Shown here: positions 36,237 through 45,184 of the stretch, in pieces | How positions within the stretch are numbered: position 1 is the stretch's first letter | Layout: each line of letters starts with the position of its first letter | Source of the DNA: Paenibacillus sambharensis | GTDB taxonomy: Bacteria > Bacillota > Bacilli > Paenibacillales > Paenibacillaceae | DNA: 58,931 bases | NCBI RefSeq assembly: GCF_003233845.1 | Contig: NZ_QKRB01000062.1 | Coordinates: forward strand, 1 to 58,931 | Reading direction: 5' to 3' | The notes under the pieces: generated by a model | What the model saw: only the letters and a program-made list of their open reading frames with translations | Database searches by the model: none | Told to the model about the DNA's origin: nothing | Position numbers and translations under genes: made by a program

Positions 36237-37286
36237 CTAATGGAGCCTTGGCTTCTTCACGCTAATCGATTTGGCCGCCTGTCCGCCCTGGCGGAGCAGC
36301 GGCTTGATATCCTTGAAGGTGACAAAATTCTTCTTATCTTCATCCCACAGCTTGAATTTGAGCGACTTCAGGCTTGTAGCCAGTGTAACCGTCGTCGCCT
36401 TCTGCAGCGGAGGCGTAGCTTCATGCGCTTTTTCCAAATTGTAGTTCGGCACCCGTGGACTCAAATGATGCACATGGTGGAAGCCAATGTTGCCGCTTAA
36501 CCACTGCAGCAGCTTCGGAAGCTTATAGTAAGAGCTGCCTTCAACAGCCGCTTTCACGTAGCTCCACTCATCCTCATTCTCATAGTACGATTCCTCGAAC
36601 GTGTGCTGAACATAGAACAGCCAGATTCCCAGCATACCGGATAAGAAGAAGACCGGCCCCTGGACCAGCAGGAATGACTGCCATCCGATCGCCCAGATCA
36701 ACAGTGCGTAGAGCACAGCGATGGAAATATTCGTTATATACGTATTGATTTTCTCCTTGCGTCTTGCTCCCCGGCGGTTAAAGCGGTACTGCAGCAGGAA
36801 TACAAAGATCGGGCCAAGTCCGAACATAACAAGCGGGTTCCGGTACAAACGGTAGCCCAGTCTGTGCATCGGCGACAGCTGGAGATACTCATCAACCGTC
36901 AGCATCCAGATATCTCCGATACCCCGCTTATCGAGATTGCTGCTCGTTGCGTGGTGAACGGAGTGGCTGTGCTTCCACTGCGCGTAAGGGACATGTGTCA
37001 GTACACCCGTAATGGTGCCGACGATATCATTAGCCTTGCGGCTCTTGAAGAAGGACTGATGGCAGCAGTCGTGAAAAATGATGAATGTGCGGACAACAAA
37101 GCCCGCCGCAAGTATGGTTAAGGGCAGGGTAATCCAGTAGGATACGGATAAACTAAGGTATGCGCCGTACCAAAGCAGCAGCAGCGGCCCAATCGTATTA
37201 ATCATCTGCCAGATGCTTGTTTTGATATCGGTTTGCTCATAGGGCGCGACATTGTTCTTCAACTGTTTGATGCCGGATTGGCTCAT
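36237..37286 (-). CDS. des: Membrane fatty acid desaturase Des
   Basis: 349 aa with the three histidine boxes of acyl-lipid desaturases: HDCCH (~residue 73), HSVHH (~107) and HHVHH (~275). Four membrane helices in pairs. In B. subtilis Des introduces a delta-5 double bond into phospholipid acyl chains upon cold shock. First gene of des-desK-desR-ypsA. The promoter has a good -10 but poor -35 and a DesR box, as expected for activation. Confidence 0.95.
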   Translation of the reverse strand: MSQSGIKQLKNNVAPYEQTDIKTSIWQMINTIGPLLLLWYGAYLSLSVSYWITLPLTILAAGFVVRTFIIFHDCCHQSFFKSRKANDIVGTITGVLTHVPYAQWKHSHSVHHATSSNLDKRGIGDIWMLTVDEYLQLSPMHRLGYRLYRNPLVMFGLGPIFVFLLQYRFNRRGARRKEKINTYITNISIAVLYALLIWAIGWQSFLLVQGPVFFLSGMLGIWLFYVQHTFEESYYENEDEWSYVKAAVEGSSYYKLPKLLQWLSGNIGFHHVHHLSPRVPNYNLEKAHEATPPLQKATTVTLATSLKSLKFKLWDEDKKNFVTFKDIKPLLRQGGQAAKSISVKKPRLH

Positions 37287-37354
37287 CGTTGTTTACCTCC
37301 TCATGATGACGCGAGCGTATCGCCCTCTTACGTCCATTACATTTTCCTATCTTC

Positions 37355-37423
37355 ATTATAGAAAATGTACCCACTAGACAGTAAGTCATAAACGTCTGGC
37401 TCAAAGTATGACAAATGTCATAC
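37355..37423 (-). promoter_or_regulatory. des promoter with DesR-binding palindrome
   Basis: GTATGACA-AA-TGTCATAC (37406-37423) is a perfect inverted repeat that closely resembles the B. subtilis DesR box. On the minus strand TATAAT lies at 37360-37355 with a poor -35 (TACTGT) 17 nt earlier, so the palindrome sits just upstream of -35, where an activator binds. GTCATAAACG at 37385-37394 may be a weaker second site. Confidence 0.8.
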
Positions 37424-37445
37424 CGCTTGGACTTATCGGGTGCTG

Positions 37446-38217
37446 TTACCTCTCAAGAAGGGCATCGCCAAGAAGCCCGATACCGGCCTCAATATCTGAT
37501 AAATGTGCGTTTGTCACATTCAGCTTCAGCATGGCGGACTGGGGAAACCCCGGCAGATAGTGCTTGTCTATCCCTTCCACCAGCACCGAATGCTTCCGCA
37601 GCCGGCTCAGCACGCGCGACAGTGAAATCCTTTTGTCCAGTATCCAGCGCCCCCTGTGACAGCATAGATGTATCAATATCCAAGGTCCGCTTATAGCGGC
37701 AGAACGTCTCCACCAGAGAATCCGGAACCACAGCAGCACCCACACGCAGTCCCGGAAAAATTATCTTCGAGAAGCTCTTAAGATAAATAATCTTTCCACT
37801 ATGGCCGTACGCAAACAGCGGGTCCGACTTCCGGTCCTCATCCAGATCCGCCATATAATCATCCTCAACCACATACACGTTATACTTCACGGCTAAGTCG
37901 ACGATCCCGCTTCTTCTGCTCCTTGGTATAAGAGATTCCTAACGGATTGTGAAGGCGGGGCATGGTATAGAAGAACTTGATCGTACCGCTGCGAAACAGC
38001 CGCTCCAGCTCGTCCATATCCACGCCTTCTGCGGTCCGTGTGATGCCGCGAGCCGGCACTCCATGCGTCAGCAGATGCTCGATGAACAGATGGTAGCCGG
38101 GCTGCTCAATCAGCACCGTCTCCCCGCTCCCGGGGAATGGCATCAATGCCAGTACGGCAAGCGCCTGCTAAACCCCTGAGGTCATGACAATGTTACGCTC
38201 TGCCTTGGCTGCCGCCT
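37446..38217 (-). pseudogene. Decayed MocR-family (GntR/aminotransferase) regulator
   Basis: Minus-strand pieces in three frames reconstruct the aminotransferase part of a MocR/PdxR protein: ERNIVMTSGV-stop-QALAVLALMPF (TAG near 38173), HNPLGISYTKEQKKR, then a frame change near 37900 to VYVVEDDYMADL and the PLP-lysine motif LKSFSKIIFPGLRVG, then another near 37645 to RLRKHSVLVEG...LLER with a stop at 37446. The N-terminal wHTH is gone. It abuts a truncated EamA transporter on the opposite strand; MocR genes usually regulate the transporter divergent to them. Confidence 0.85.
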
Positions 38218-38996
38218 TCATCGCCCTGATTGCGGCCGGGCAGCGGCCTGCTCTTGGGCGGAAAGATCTGCTCGCCATTATGCCAATGGCCTTATTTTAC
38301 CCATTTTTATTCTTTTCCTTCCAAACCTTTGGCCTTGTTTACACCACATCATCGGAAGCCGGAATTATTCATGCCACCGTTCCGATCTTCACCATGCTGC
38401 TTGCCGCCAGCTTCCTGAAGGAGAAGTCCACCTGGCTCCAGAAGCTGTTCACCCTGCTGACGGTGACAGGGATCGTATCGATCTTCGTCCTGAAGGGCGT
38501 GCAGTTCGAAGCGGCAAGCTTATCCGGTATTCTGCTGATCCTGCTGTCCGCTCTGTCTTCAGCCGCCTACAGCGTGCTTGCCAGAAGGCTCACACAGCGG
38601 CTTCCGCTGCTGCAGCTGACCTTTTACATGAGTCTGACCGGATGCATCGCCTTCAACCTGATGGCCGTCGCCCGCCATGCAGCGGGTGGCACAATTCATC
38701 AGTATGTGGAACCATTCACTCATCCCGCCTATCTGGGGGCCCTGCTGTATCTTGGGGTGATGTCTTCCCTGGTGTCCTCCCTGCTGTCCCACTATGCCTT
38801 GTCCATTATGACTGCCTCCCGAATGAGCGTGTTCAATAACCTGTCCACGATCATCACGATTATCGCGGGGGCGGTAATCCTCGGTGAAGAGCTTCGTGCC
38901 TATCACTACACCGGTGCAGCGCTGGTCATCACGGGGGTGATCGGGGCAAGTCTTAGCAGAGAGAAAGCGGTGAGGGAAACCCACAGCAGCCGGTAG
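38184..38996 (+). pseudogene. EamA/DMT-family transporter, 5'-truncated
   Basis: 270-codon open frame from ATG 38184 with about nine hydrophobic segments and EamA-typical strings (TSSEAGIIHATVPIFTMLLAASFLKEK, ILLSALSSAAYSVLARRL, GAVILGEEL). Members normally have ten helices and about 300 aa. Here the sequence begins inside helix 2 (LRSALAAAFIAL), without the first helix, a convincing Shine-Dalgarno or promoter space, because the start overlaps the MocR remnant. The remaining frame is intact, so the damage looks recent; a functional nine-helix product is unlikely but not excluded. Confidence 0.7.
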
Positions 38997-39061
38997 AGGG
39001 TGAGACAGATCTACGAGGGATGAATTTCACGATGACTTTTTGCCGCTGGGCGTAAAATTAA

Positions 39062-39100
39062 GGGGCTGTCCCATAAGTCATAACGACTTAAGGACGCCCC
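39062..39100. repeat. Copy 2 of the GGGGCTGTCC hairpin element
   Basis: GGGGCTGTCCCATAAGTC and ATAACGACT match the hairpin at 23992-24027 almost exactly (one inserted C) and fold into a similar bulged stem ending GGACGCCCC. It follows the truncated EamA gene and may terminate it. The two copies 15 kb apart suggest a dispersed intergenic element. Confidence 0.6.
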
Positions 39101-39159
39101 TCCTTCAATCTATAAAACAATAGTTCCAGACAAATGGAAGATCAGCCTTGAATTTTCTC

Positions 39160-39341
39160 TAACGAATCTGACAGTCGCTATTTGCCTCGAATACGCCGAT
39201 GCTGTACTGTAACGAATCTGAGCGTCGTTAATGCCCTAATAATTCAGGTAATTTGACGAAAATCGCCTAATAAGGTGTCTCAGGTTCTTTACATTTGAGA
39301 AAGCTTCGAATTTACGAGTTTAGCGTGTATCAGGTTCGTTA
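39160..39341. repeat. Four copies of a 21-bp repeat, arranged ++-- with 50-bp period
   Basis: Consensus TAACGAAYCTGA plus a less conserved ACnCGyTA tail. Copies at 39160-39180 and 39210-39230 (plus), 39271-39291 and 39321-39341 (minus). Start-to-start spacing is exactly 50 bp within each pair, and the block is symmetrical about ~39,250. The intervening spacers are unlike each other. It lies in the gene-free 39,001-39,504 region; function unknown. Confidence 0.8.
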
Positions 39342-39397
39342 GCCGTGCAGCAACGAGGTATTTACGCCTGTTTCTTTTATCGTGCGTACACTCCTGC

Positions 39398-39467
39398 CTG
39401 GTAAACGGATAGTCCCTTACAGTCTGGCGCCTTAGTTCGGCGCCTCTACTACTGCTTACCTTACCAG
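39398..39467. other. Nested inverted repeats downstream of the MerR gene
   Basis: CTGGTAA (39398-39404) pairs with TTACCAG (39461-39467), enclosing GGCGCC-TTAGTTC-GGCGCC (39426-39444). It has no T-tract. It could be a 3' mRNA structure of the MerR gene that ends at 39505. Confidence 0.4.
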
Positions 39468-39504
39468 ACGCAGCCCGCTGACCAGTTGAACATTAGCTTT
39501 AGGA

Positions 39505-40329
39505 CTAGCGCCTGGCTGCGACCGGAAGCTGGATTTCCGTCAGCCACTCTTCCGGATCGGATTTATTCCAGATCCCGTCGATATACGATTCTCTCGGCAG
39601 TCCGCATATCTCGTAGCCATTATCCGCAATCCATTTCATAATATCGGCGTACGACCGGCCAATCGTCGTATAGGGACCCTTGTGCAGCAGACAAGCCGCC
39701 GTATCCACAGCATCAATCCGCTTGAAGGTTAAGGTATCTGTGTCTGTCCCGAATTCTGTGACGGCTTCGCAAATTTCGACGTCGATATCCTGCTCCTTGT
39801 ACTCGCCATCGTGGTACAGCGTGAAGCAGTATGCAGGAACCGCACATTTCACGTTCTGCTTCTCCATGCTCGCTCCCATCTCAGGAAAGATAGCAAAATA
39901 AGCCGAGCTGTCCTTGATCGTAGTCCGCATGGAAGCGACGATTACTTCCGGCAAAGCTTTGACAATAACATGTGCCATAGAAGACACCTCCTTGTTTAAT
40001 CGCTGCAGCTGGTGTTCAATGAGCCGCAGCTTCCCCTGCTCCTCGGCGATGAATGCTGTAACCTGAGCCTTCTTGTCCGCCAATGCACGCCGCATCTGCT
40101 CCTCGCCCATTCCTTCGCTGCTCAGCCAATAGCTGATCTCCGGCAGGGAGAACCCGATCTGCTTAAGCCCGAGTATGGTATGGAGCCGCTGCAGCTGGTC
40201 CGCGCAGTAGTAGCGGTAGCCTGTCGATTGTTCCACATAGGCCGGCTTCAGCAGTCCAATCTCATCGTAGTGCCTGAGCGTCTTGACCGTGACCTTGTTC
40301 ATCTGTGAGAATACGCCAATTTTATACAT
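39505..40329 (-). CDS. MerR-family regulator with GyrI-like effector-binding domain
   Basis: 274 aa from ATG 40329 (MYKIGVFSQMNKV; AGGAG upstream; the frame is open to 40353). N-terminal MerR HTH (VKTLRHYDEIGLLKPAYVEQSTGYRYY), a coiled-coil linker (~75-115) and a C-terminal AraC-effector/GyrI-like domain (ALPEVIVASMRTT..., PAYCFTLYHDGEY, PYTTIGRSYADIMKWI). This is the BmrR/TipA-like layout that binds drugs or other hydrophobic cations. No efflux gene is adjacent on the same strand, so the target is unclear. Confidence 0.9.
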   Translation of the reverse strand: MYKIGVFSQMNKVTVKTLRHYDEIGLLKPAYVEQSTGYRYYCADQLQRLHTILGLKQIGFSLPEISYWLSSEGMGEEQMRRALADKKAQVTAFIAEEQGKLRLIEHQLQRLNKEVSSMAHVIVKALPEVIVASMRTTIKDSSAYFAIFPEMGASMEKQNVKCAVPAYCFTLYHDGEYKEQDIDVEICEAVTEFGTDTDTLTFKRIDAVDTAACLLHKGPYTTIGRSYADIMKWIADNGYEICGLPRESYIDGIWNKSDPEEWLTEIQLPVAARR

Positions 40330-40485
40330 GGTTTTAAAATCTCCTGTGCGCACATTTGATTTCTGTATTCATCATAATTGCTCCCCTTGCAGGAGAGTCA
40401 ACGGTCTATTTCAAGTATTTTGTGCAGGGCTGGCCGGCATTTTATTACCTGGGAAATGATTTTTCGACAGCAGGCATAAGAAGAA

Positions 40486-40511
40486 GGGGCAAAGACCGCA
40501 GTCTCTGCCCC
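40486..40511 (-). terminator. Terminator of the FtsX-type ABC operon
   Basis: GGGGCA-a-AGAC pairs with GTCT-c-TGCCCC; the minus strand continues TTCTTCTT. It is 30 nt after the permease stop. Confidence 0.7.
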
Positions 40512-40541
40512 TCGTTACGTCCGTTATTAGCGCTGAACCTT

Positions 40542-43160
40542 CTAGCTCTCTACCTTGAGCGCGTCGATAATGTTCTCCTTCTTCAGCTTGCGGCTCGCAT
40601 ACATCATCGTCAAGAAGACGATGATAAATACGCCTGCCACACAGTACCCAATCTCCCTCCACGGCAGCGAGAATTCGAAGGTGAAGACGCCGCTGAAGCT
40701 GTAGTACATCCACAGGCTGATCAGCATGCTGACCGGCAGACCGTAAGCGAGTGCCTTCAGCCCGTAGAATATGGATTCATAGTTCATGATTTTGTTGAAG
40801 CCTTGAGGCGTCAGTCCCACCGATTTGAGCATGGCAAATTCCCGGCGCCGCAGCGCAATATTCGTACTGATCGTGTTGAAAATATTCGTGACGCCGATCA
40901 GCGTGATTAGGCTGACGAAGCCATAGAGGAAGATGCTGACGACCGTCTTCGTCCGTTCCACCTGCTCCTGTACACCAACCCTGTTGTTAATAAAAACTTT
41001 CTCTTGAGCCGTATAGTCCGCGCTTAAACCCCGCACCTGTTCTTCGAATTGGATGTAATCAGTGTCGTCCGACAGCTTCAAATACAACTCATAATTTGCG
41101 GCGTCACTAATGGGGTAAGACCGGGTTTCCATTAGCTCCTCGTAAACCTCTTCAGATAGAATAAGATTCACCGAATCCGGGTACGTGGTCGCCACGCCAA
41201 ACGGATAGTTCTCCGTAACTGCGCCAATCACTATATCCATTTTCTTAGGTGGTTTATCATCTATATTTATCGAGGAATGGAGCGAGATTTTCTCACCAGC
41301 TTTGATATTGGTTGGCGCATATTCAACCAGCTTAGGCCCGTCAATCGTATTGGCATTAATCAGGATACCTTTCGGTTCATCAGGATTATGAAACCCCTCT
41401 GTCTCTGCTCCAATAGAGGATGCATAGGCATCAAACTGCTCATTATTCAAAGCATATATATGATAGCTCAGGCGGTATCTGTCTGGGCCGCTCGAGAACA
41501 TACTCAGGTAATCCTCATCTCCATCCTTAAGTTTACCTGCTATATAAGAGCCAAAACGGTTTATGTCCATATCTTGATCCACGCCGTAATGCCTGCGCAA
41601 TAGCGAATGCTCGCTTACACCGTTCAATTCAGTAACCTCTTCGTAGAAAGCTAATTCATCCTGAGGCAGTACCTCTAGTAAATCTATTGACATATCATAG
41701 GTCATCTTCCCATAGTACATATTGCTGCTCGCAAACCCGTAGGTCATGAAGGTCGAGAACGAGACGAACAGTACGATACTAATGAACAGTGAGAAGACCG
41801 TTGCCCGGTAACGCTTGCTGTTGCGCTTCAGGTTCTTGAGCGCGAGTTCTCCCTCAATGCCGAACAAGGCTCTGGTCAAGCGGGAGGTGCGCAGCTTCTT
41901 CCCCTTGATCTTGATATCGGTGGTCAGCCGGATGGCCTCTACCGGTGAGATCTTGGAGGCGCGCCGCGCCGGCACGTAAGCCGACAGGAAGATCGTAAGG
42001 GCAACGAAGAGCACCGTTACAAGCACCGTATAAGGCGAGACGATCAGCCGCAGGGACACATCGACATTACCGCCATACAGGGAATCCGTCAGCAGCCTGT
42101 TCACAAAATGGAGCGTTACCCCGATCCCCCCGATACCCGACAGGATGCCGACCGGGATCGCAATGAGGCCCAGAACCGTTCCTTCCAGGAAAACGACCCG
42201 GCGGATCTGACGCGCCGTTGCCCCGACGCTGGACAGCATGCCGAACTGCTTCTTCCGTTCGCTGACCGAGATCGCGAATGCGTTGTAGATGACCGCCACC
42301 GAACCGACCACAACGAGCAGGATAATAATAAGCCCGATGATCTGGAACATCTGGTTCACGTTATCACGGTCGGAAACGCCCAGAAATTTGAGAAGCTCCT
42401 TGTTGTAGCTGACCCGCTCGGCCCCTGCTTCTTCCCCCATGCCAGGGGCTTTATCATAAATCTTCCGGGGATTATCCGAGACGATCGACACGTTGACACT
42501 GTCAGCGGGCTCCAATGTGCTGCGGTCCAGATAACTGATCACCGTGACACCCGGCTCAACATTTGATTCAAAGTTAGGACGATGGATGATACCAGTTATC
42601 GTGTAAGTTTTTGTCATCAGGATTTCCAGCTCTTCGTTATCTGACAGAGGCTCTTCCCCCACCGGAGTGCCATCCACGACTCGTCTGCCAATATCCAATG
42701 TCAGCGTATCGCCGATCTTGAGCTTCTCTCCCCTGCCGTACAGAAGCTCCTCAGATATAACAAGCTCCCCATCCTTCTCAGGGAGCCGGCCTTCCTTCAG
42801 CTTCACGGGGAAATGCTCAAACGCCGTCTTGTCATAGCTTCTCACTAGCATATAGGGCTTGCTGGCGTTGGCCGGCTGATCTAATCCGGCATAACCCAGC
42901 CTCTTGCTGAACATGGCCGTTTCGGTGTATGCGTGTTCCTCTATATATTTGCTGTTCTCCAGCGGAACATTGATGAACGTGGCATGATGGCTGCCGTCGG
43001 TCTGCTTCGCCCCTTCCACCATGACATCCTGAAAGCTGGCTATCAAGGTTGCGACCCCGCAGATCATCGCCGCTGACAAAATAATTCCGATCAGCGTGAC
43101 GACCGTTCGGCTGCGATTCAGCTTCAGATTGCGAAGGGTTAGCTGCCAGATGACATTCAC
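40542..43160 (-). CDS. FtsX/MacB-type ABC transporter permease, two-repeat
   Basis: 872 aa. Starts with MNVIWQLTLRNLKLNRSRT, one helix and a ~210-residue extracellular domain, then an FtsX core (~270-400: SERKKQFGMLSSVGATARQIRRVVFLEG). The pattern repeats (ELALKNLKRNSKRYRATVFSLF; second extracellular domain; RRREFAMLKSVGLTPQGFNKIM near the end). Such two-core permeases with one ATPase act in resistance or export of peptides and lipids. ATG overlaps the ATPase stop by 4 nt. Encoded with a two-component system, as in Bce-type detoxification modules, but the large paired extracellular domains differ from BceB, which has one. Confidence 0.9.
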   Translation of the reverse strand: MNVIWQLTLRNLKLNRSRTVVTLIGIILSAAMICGVATLIASFQDVMVEGAKQTDGSHHATFINVPLENSKYIEEHAYTETAMFSKRLGYAGLDQPANASKPYMLVRSYDKTAFEHFPVKLKEGRLPEKDGELVISEELLYGRGEKLKIGDTLTLDIGRRVVDGTPVGEEPLSDNEELEILMTKTYTITGIIHRPNFESNVEPGVTVISYLDRSTLEPADSVNVSIVSDNPRKIYDKAPGMGEEAGAERVSYNKELLKFLGVSDRDNVNQMFQIIGLIIILLVVVGSVAVIYNAFAISVSERKKQFGMLSSVGATARQIRRVVFLEGTVLGLIAIPVGILSGIGGIGVTLHFVNRLLTDSLYGGNVDVSLRLIVSPYTVLVTVLFVALTIFLSAYVPARRASKISPVEAIRLTTDIKIKGKKLRTSRLTRALFGIEGELALKNLKRNSKRYRATVFSLFISIVLFVSFSTFMTYGFASSNMYYGKMTYDMSIDLLEVLPQDELAFYEEVTELNGVSEHSLLRRHYGVDQDMDINRFGSYIAGKLKDGDEDYLSMFSSGPDRYRLSYHIYALNNEQFDAYASSIGAETEGFHNPDEPKGILINANTIDGPKLVEYAPTNIKAGEKISLHSSINIDDKPPKKMDIVIGAVTENYPFGVATTYPDSVNLILSEEVYEELMETRSYPISDAANYELYLKLSDDTDYIQFEEQVRGLSADYTAQEKVFINNRVGVQEQVERTKTVVSIFLYGFVSLITLIGVTNIFNTISTNIALRRREFAMLKSVGLTPQGFNKIMNYESIFYGLKALAYGLPVSMLISLWMYYSFSGVFTFEFSLPWREIGYCVAGVFIIVFLTMMYASRKLKKENIIDALKVES

Positions 43161-43840
43161 GACCGGATCACCTCATCCTTCACGACCTGTCCGTCGCCAA
43201 GCGTGATAACCCGGTCTGCCTGCAGCGCGATCTGCGGGTCATGCGTGATCATAATGAGCGTCTGGTTGAAGCGCTTGTTCGAGAACTTCAAGAGGTCCAG
43301 TATTTCCTTCGAGTTCTTGCTGTCTAGGTTGCCTGTCGGCTCATCGGCCAGCACCAGCGCGGGATGGCTGATCAGCGCCCGCCCAATCGATACCCGCTGC
43401 TGCTGTCCGCCTGAGAGCTCATTCGGCAGATGCTGCGTCCGCTGATTCAAGCCCAGCGTCTCTACTATCTGCTGCAGCTGCTTCTTATCCACCTTGCGGC
43501 CGTCGAGCAGCAGCGGCAGCGTAATATTTTCCTCCACATTCAGAATCGGGATCAGGTTGTAGAACTGGTAAATCAGGCCGATCTGCCGACGCCGGAAGAT
43601 CGCCAATTGGGTTTCATTCAGGCTGTAGACATCCGTCCCGTCGATGAATACCTTGCCGCTGGTCGGACGGTCCACCCCGCCCAGAATGTGAAGCAGCGTC
43701 GATTTGCCTGAGCCGGAAGCTCCGATAATCGCCACAAACTCGCCCTTGCTCACGCTGAAGGATACGTTGTCGAGAGCCTTGACCTGTATATCGCCTTTAC
43801 CATATATCTTGGACAGATTCTCTACCTTCAAAATTTCCAT
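43157..43840 (-). CDS. ABC transporter ATP-binding protein (MacB/LolD/BceA class)
   Basis: 227 aa from ATG 43840 (AAGGAG upstream; the frame is open to 43888). Walker A GASGSGKST, Q-loop IYQFYNLIP, signature LSGGQQQRVS, Walker B LVLADEPTGNLD, H-loop MITHDP. It drives the downstream FtsX-type permease. Its promoter region is controlled by the two-component system just upstream (see operator). Confidence 0.94.
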   Translation of the reverse strand: MEILKVENLSKIYGKGDIQVKALDNVSFSVSKGEFVAIIGASGSGKSTLLHILGGVDRPTSGKVFIDGTDVYSLNETQLAIFRRRQIGLIYQFYNLIPILNVEENITLPLLLDGRKVDKKQLQQIVETLGLNQRTQHLPNELSGGQQQRVSIGRALISHPALVLADEPTGNLDSKNSKEILDLLKFSNKRFNQTLIMITHDPQIALQADRVITLGDGQVVKDEVIRS

Positions 43841-43873
43841 AAGAGAAACGACTCCTTTAAGGTTGATAGGCTC

Positions 43874-43928
43874 AGTATAAAGGTCCAAAATGACTATCCG
43901 GTGACAGCGATGGTGACAATATTGTCAC
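43874..43928 (-). promoter_or_regulatory. BceR-like operator and promoter of the ABC operon
   Basis: GTGACAAT-ATTGTCAC (43913-43928) is a perfect palindrome of the TnACA-N4-TGTnA type bound by BceR-family regulators, and it overlaps the stop codon of the histidine kinase. A further GTGACA half-site is at 43901. On the minus strand TATACT (43879-43874) is a likely -10 with no good -35. Suggests a response-regulator-activated promoter inside the operon boundary. Confidence 0.7.
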
Positions 43929-45184
43929 TTTCCTTCACTCTTGAAGAAGGTGATCGTAAAGGTCGTACCTTCTCCCAGCTCACTCTTAACGGCAATATCG
44001 CCGCCCTGAGTCCGGACGATGGCATGCGCCATCGCCAGACCGATCCCCACACTGTCGTCGCCGGCATTCTTCCCTTTATAGAAGCGGTTAAAAATGTAGG
44101 GCAGGTCTTCCCGGTCGATACCTTCGCCTGTATCGGTGACTTCCAGTCTGGTATAGATCGGGTTGTCCAGCATGGCGACCCGGATTTGCCCGTGCTCGGG
44201 TGTATGCTCCACCGCATTCTTAAGAATGTTGATCAGCGCTTCTAGGGTCCAGTTGAAATCGCCGGTCAGCATAATTGGTGTGTTGCCCGCCCTTCCTTCA
44301 CTGCGCTGCTCAATCACAGCCTCAATCATCTTGATTTCGAGCGGAATGCTGAGCGAATCCAGCGCCTTATTGACCAGCACCCGCAGCTCGTAAGGCTCCT
44401 GCTTCATGGCAGCCGTACCTGCATCCAGCTTTGATAGCTTAAGCAGCGAAGTAACGAGCCAGTCCATCCGCTTCAGCTGCCCCCGCATGCGGGACAAGAA
44501 CTCGGCCGCCTTCTCCTCCCCTGGTCCCTCCTGCAGCAGATCATTCAGCACGAACAGGGATGTCATGGGTGTCCGCAGCTGATGCGAGATATCTGCGATC
44601 GAAGCCGCCAGGCTAAGCTTGTCCTGCTCGGACAGCTCCGACTGCTCGCGCAGCATCGTCGTAATTTTGTAAATCTCATTCTTCAGGATGCTGAGGTCGC
44701 CCTCATCGTTATCCCGTATATCCAGAGAGTCGTCGCCCTCCGCGACCTTCTCTGCATAAGCCGTAATCTGCTGCAGCTTGTTATAATGCCGCTGCTGCGT
44801 GAACAGGATCACGGCCGTGAAGCCGCAGCAGGCGAGAATCGCCAGAGCCGCATACAAAGCCAGATTCAACCGGAAGCTCTTCTGGATCAAGTCAGAGCCG
44901 TTGGCCAGCAGGTCGGATGCATCCAGGCCGTACTTGGCAAGAATGACCTTGCCTGACTCTACATGGCCTTCTTCCGGATGCTGCAGCTGCTGTACGATCA
45001 GCCGGTCCGCATCCGGATAACTCGCCGTAATCGTTCCCATAATGGCAGCGTAGCTGCGCCCCAGCTCTTCCCGGAGCATATGCGTGCTGTAGAGGGACAG
45101 GCCGGCTGCAATCAGCAGCAGTACTCCCGCCAGCACGAGCAGCACCATGAGCAGCCGCTTGATCTCCGGATTTCTACTCAGCAT
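43925..45184 (-). CDS. Sensor histidine kinase
   Basis: 419 aa from ATG 45184 (GGGAGGAACGG upstream; the frame is open to 45211). Two membrane helices (~10-35 and ~120-145) flank a ~75-aa extracellular sensor, then a HAMP-like linker, HisKA with SIADISHQLRTPM, and HATPase (ILKNAVEHTPEH, VTDTGEGI, GIGLAMAHAIV). It overlaps the regulator gene by 11 nt. It has a real extracellular sensor, unlike BceS-type kinases, so it probably senses its signal itself. Confidence 0.92.
   Translation of the reverse strand: MLSRNPEIKRLLMVLLVLAGVLLLIAAGLSLYSTHMLREELGRSYAAIMGTITASYPDADRLIVQQLQHPEEGHVESGKVILAKYGLDASDLLANGSDLIQKSFRLNLALYAALAILACCGFTAVILFTQQRHYNKLQQITAYAEKVAEGDDSLDIRDNDEGDLSILKNEIYKITTMLREQSELSEQDKLSLAASIADISHQLRTPMTSLFVLNDLLQEGPGEEKAAEFLSRMRGQLKRMDWLVTSLLKLSKLDAGTAAMKQEPYELRVLVNKALDSLSIPLEIKMIEAVIEQRSEGRAGNTPIMLTGDFNWTLEALINILKNAVEHTPEHGQIRVAMLDNPIYTRLEVTDTGEGIDREDLPYIFNRFYKGKNAGDDSVGIGLAMAHAIVRTQGGDIAVKSELGEGTTFTITFFKSEGK

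Noticed and set aside
39160-39341. Regular repeats considered as a CRISPR array
   Set aside because: Two copies are inverted relative to the other two, repeats are only about 21 bp and degenerate, and there are no cas genes.
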